This document shows, piece after piece, positions 63,560 through 64,000 of a stretch of DNA of 64,000 nt. Numbering within the stretch: the first letter of the stretch is position 1; each line of letters opens with the position of its first letter. This DNA comes from Cinclus cinclus (taxonomy: Eukaryota; Chordata; Aves; Passeriformes; Cinclidae), in contig NC_085055.1 in NCBI RefSeq assembly GCF_963662255.1, positions 20,818,704 to 20,882,703 on the forward strand, given 5' to 3'. The notes below the pieces were generated by a model. It made no database searches. It had not been told where the DNA came from and saw only the letters and a list, made by a program, of their open reading frames with translations. The translations under genes and the position numbers were made by a program.

Positions 63560-64000
63560 GACTTTCAGGGACTTCATTATCTCAGAAACCTCATCTGCAC
63601 TCCCAAATGGTGTTTGGAAGAAGCCAGAATTTAGCAAGGGTTACAGGAGAGCTTGCCAACCTTGCTGCCTTAAGAAACCAGGCTGCAAACGTGGAGCAAA
63701 ACCAGTACAAAATCAAAAAAAACCCCCGCTCATTTACTAATTACAATAACAATCAAACTCGGTCATTAAAAAAACAGTTAAAGCTGCAAACAAACAACTG
63801 CTTCCACAGTTATCCCTAACAGCCTTTACAAGGCCCAAGTTCTCCAAAGCCGTGAAAATGAATAGCTCAGGATATCATAAATTTTATACTGCTCCCAGAG
63901 CATTCCAGCATTCCAGCAAATGCATCTTTCATCCCCCTCAGCAGCCCTGGCTCCCATGCAGACTGCAGCCATTCTCTCAGTGTAATTTTATAACGCGCAC
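63560..64000. other. Candidate conserved noncoding block, cut by the window end
   Basis: AT-rich and repeat-free: TTACTAATTACAATAACAAT near 63735-63754, ACTCGGTCATTAAAAAAACA, GAATAGCTCAGGATATC, ATAAATTTTATACTGC, and at the edge AATTTTATAACGCGCAC with CpGs. It continues beyond the window, so its full extent is unknown. Confidence 0.4.

Overview
The window looks like nuclear DNA of a bird, most likely a neognath and probably a songbird. The main evidence is about thirty copies of the 3' end of CR1, the dominant avian LINE. They carry the typical blocks (a GGGATATTGGGAAG-like segment, a CACAGGGTGCCCAGAGAAGC-like segment, TTAAGGTCCCTTCCAACCC) and end in short ATTCTGTGATTCC-like tails. Two related LTR-like sequences (about 51967-52392 and 59870-60145) fit a passerine ERV LTR, although I cannot name the family. 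I see no Alu, L1 or other mammalian repeats, no bacterial operons, and no rRNA, tRNA or CRISPR array. The songbird assignment is an inference.

I found no protein-coding gene that I can support. The long open frames fall in stop-poor tandem repeats (2791-3594, 3761-3833, 5920-5973, 12783-13050, 10603-10642), in CR1 relics, or in GC-rich sequence open by chance. The only protein-like traces are decayed CR1 ORF2 C-termini (for example 200-304, 1746-1897 on the minus strand and 34042-34193) and a possible relic of one C2H2 zinc finger at 6311-6376. The window therefore reads as intergenic or deep-intronic sequence.

Layout. 1-6.8 kb: CR1 copies, a CpG-enriched stretch, an 800-bp 11/12-bp minisatellite, a hexamer array, a perfect 25-bp inverted repeat, and a C-rich minisatellite beside the zinc-finger relic. 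6.8-15.9 kb: mostly unique sequence with CR1 copies, purine and T/G-rich tracts, and a 63-bp tandem repeat. 15.9-33 kb: unique sequence with several AT-rich blocks that look constrained (15.93-16.74, 23.20-23.50, 24.30-24.78, 25.97-26.30, 28.92-29.27, 31.57-31.77 and 31.85-32.57 kb) and a diverged tandem duplication at 32.6-32.9 kb. 33-45.6 kb: CR1 copies, a MITE-like inverted repeat, a second perfect hairpin, and a long unique stretch. 45.6-64 kb: CR1 copies in both orientations, both LTR relics, and further constrained-looking blocks (46.03-46.80, 49.38-49.79, 55.96-56.24, 61.20-61.56 and 63.56-64.00 kb).

The candidate conserved blocks are repeat-free, rich in TAAT/ATTA cores and octamer-like motifs, and separated by repeat-laden spacers. 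With no exons visible, the best working picture is a regulatory gene desert or large intron near a developmental gene. This cannot be proven without alignment to other bird genomes. The most concrete unusual signals are structural: two perfect hairpins, a minisatellite whose minus strand matches the G-quadruplex pattern, a 63-bp repeat with ABBA variant order, and a 152-bp patch with one mismatch shared by two inverted CR1 copies 32 kb apart.
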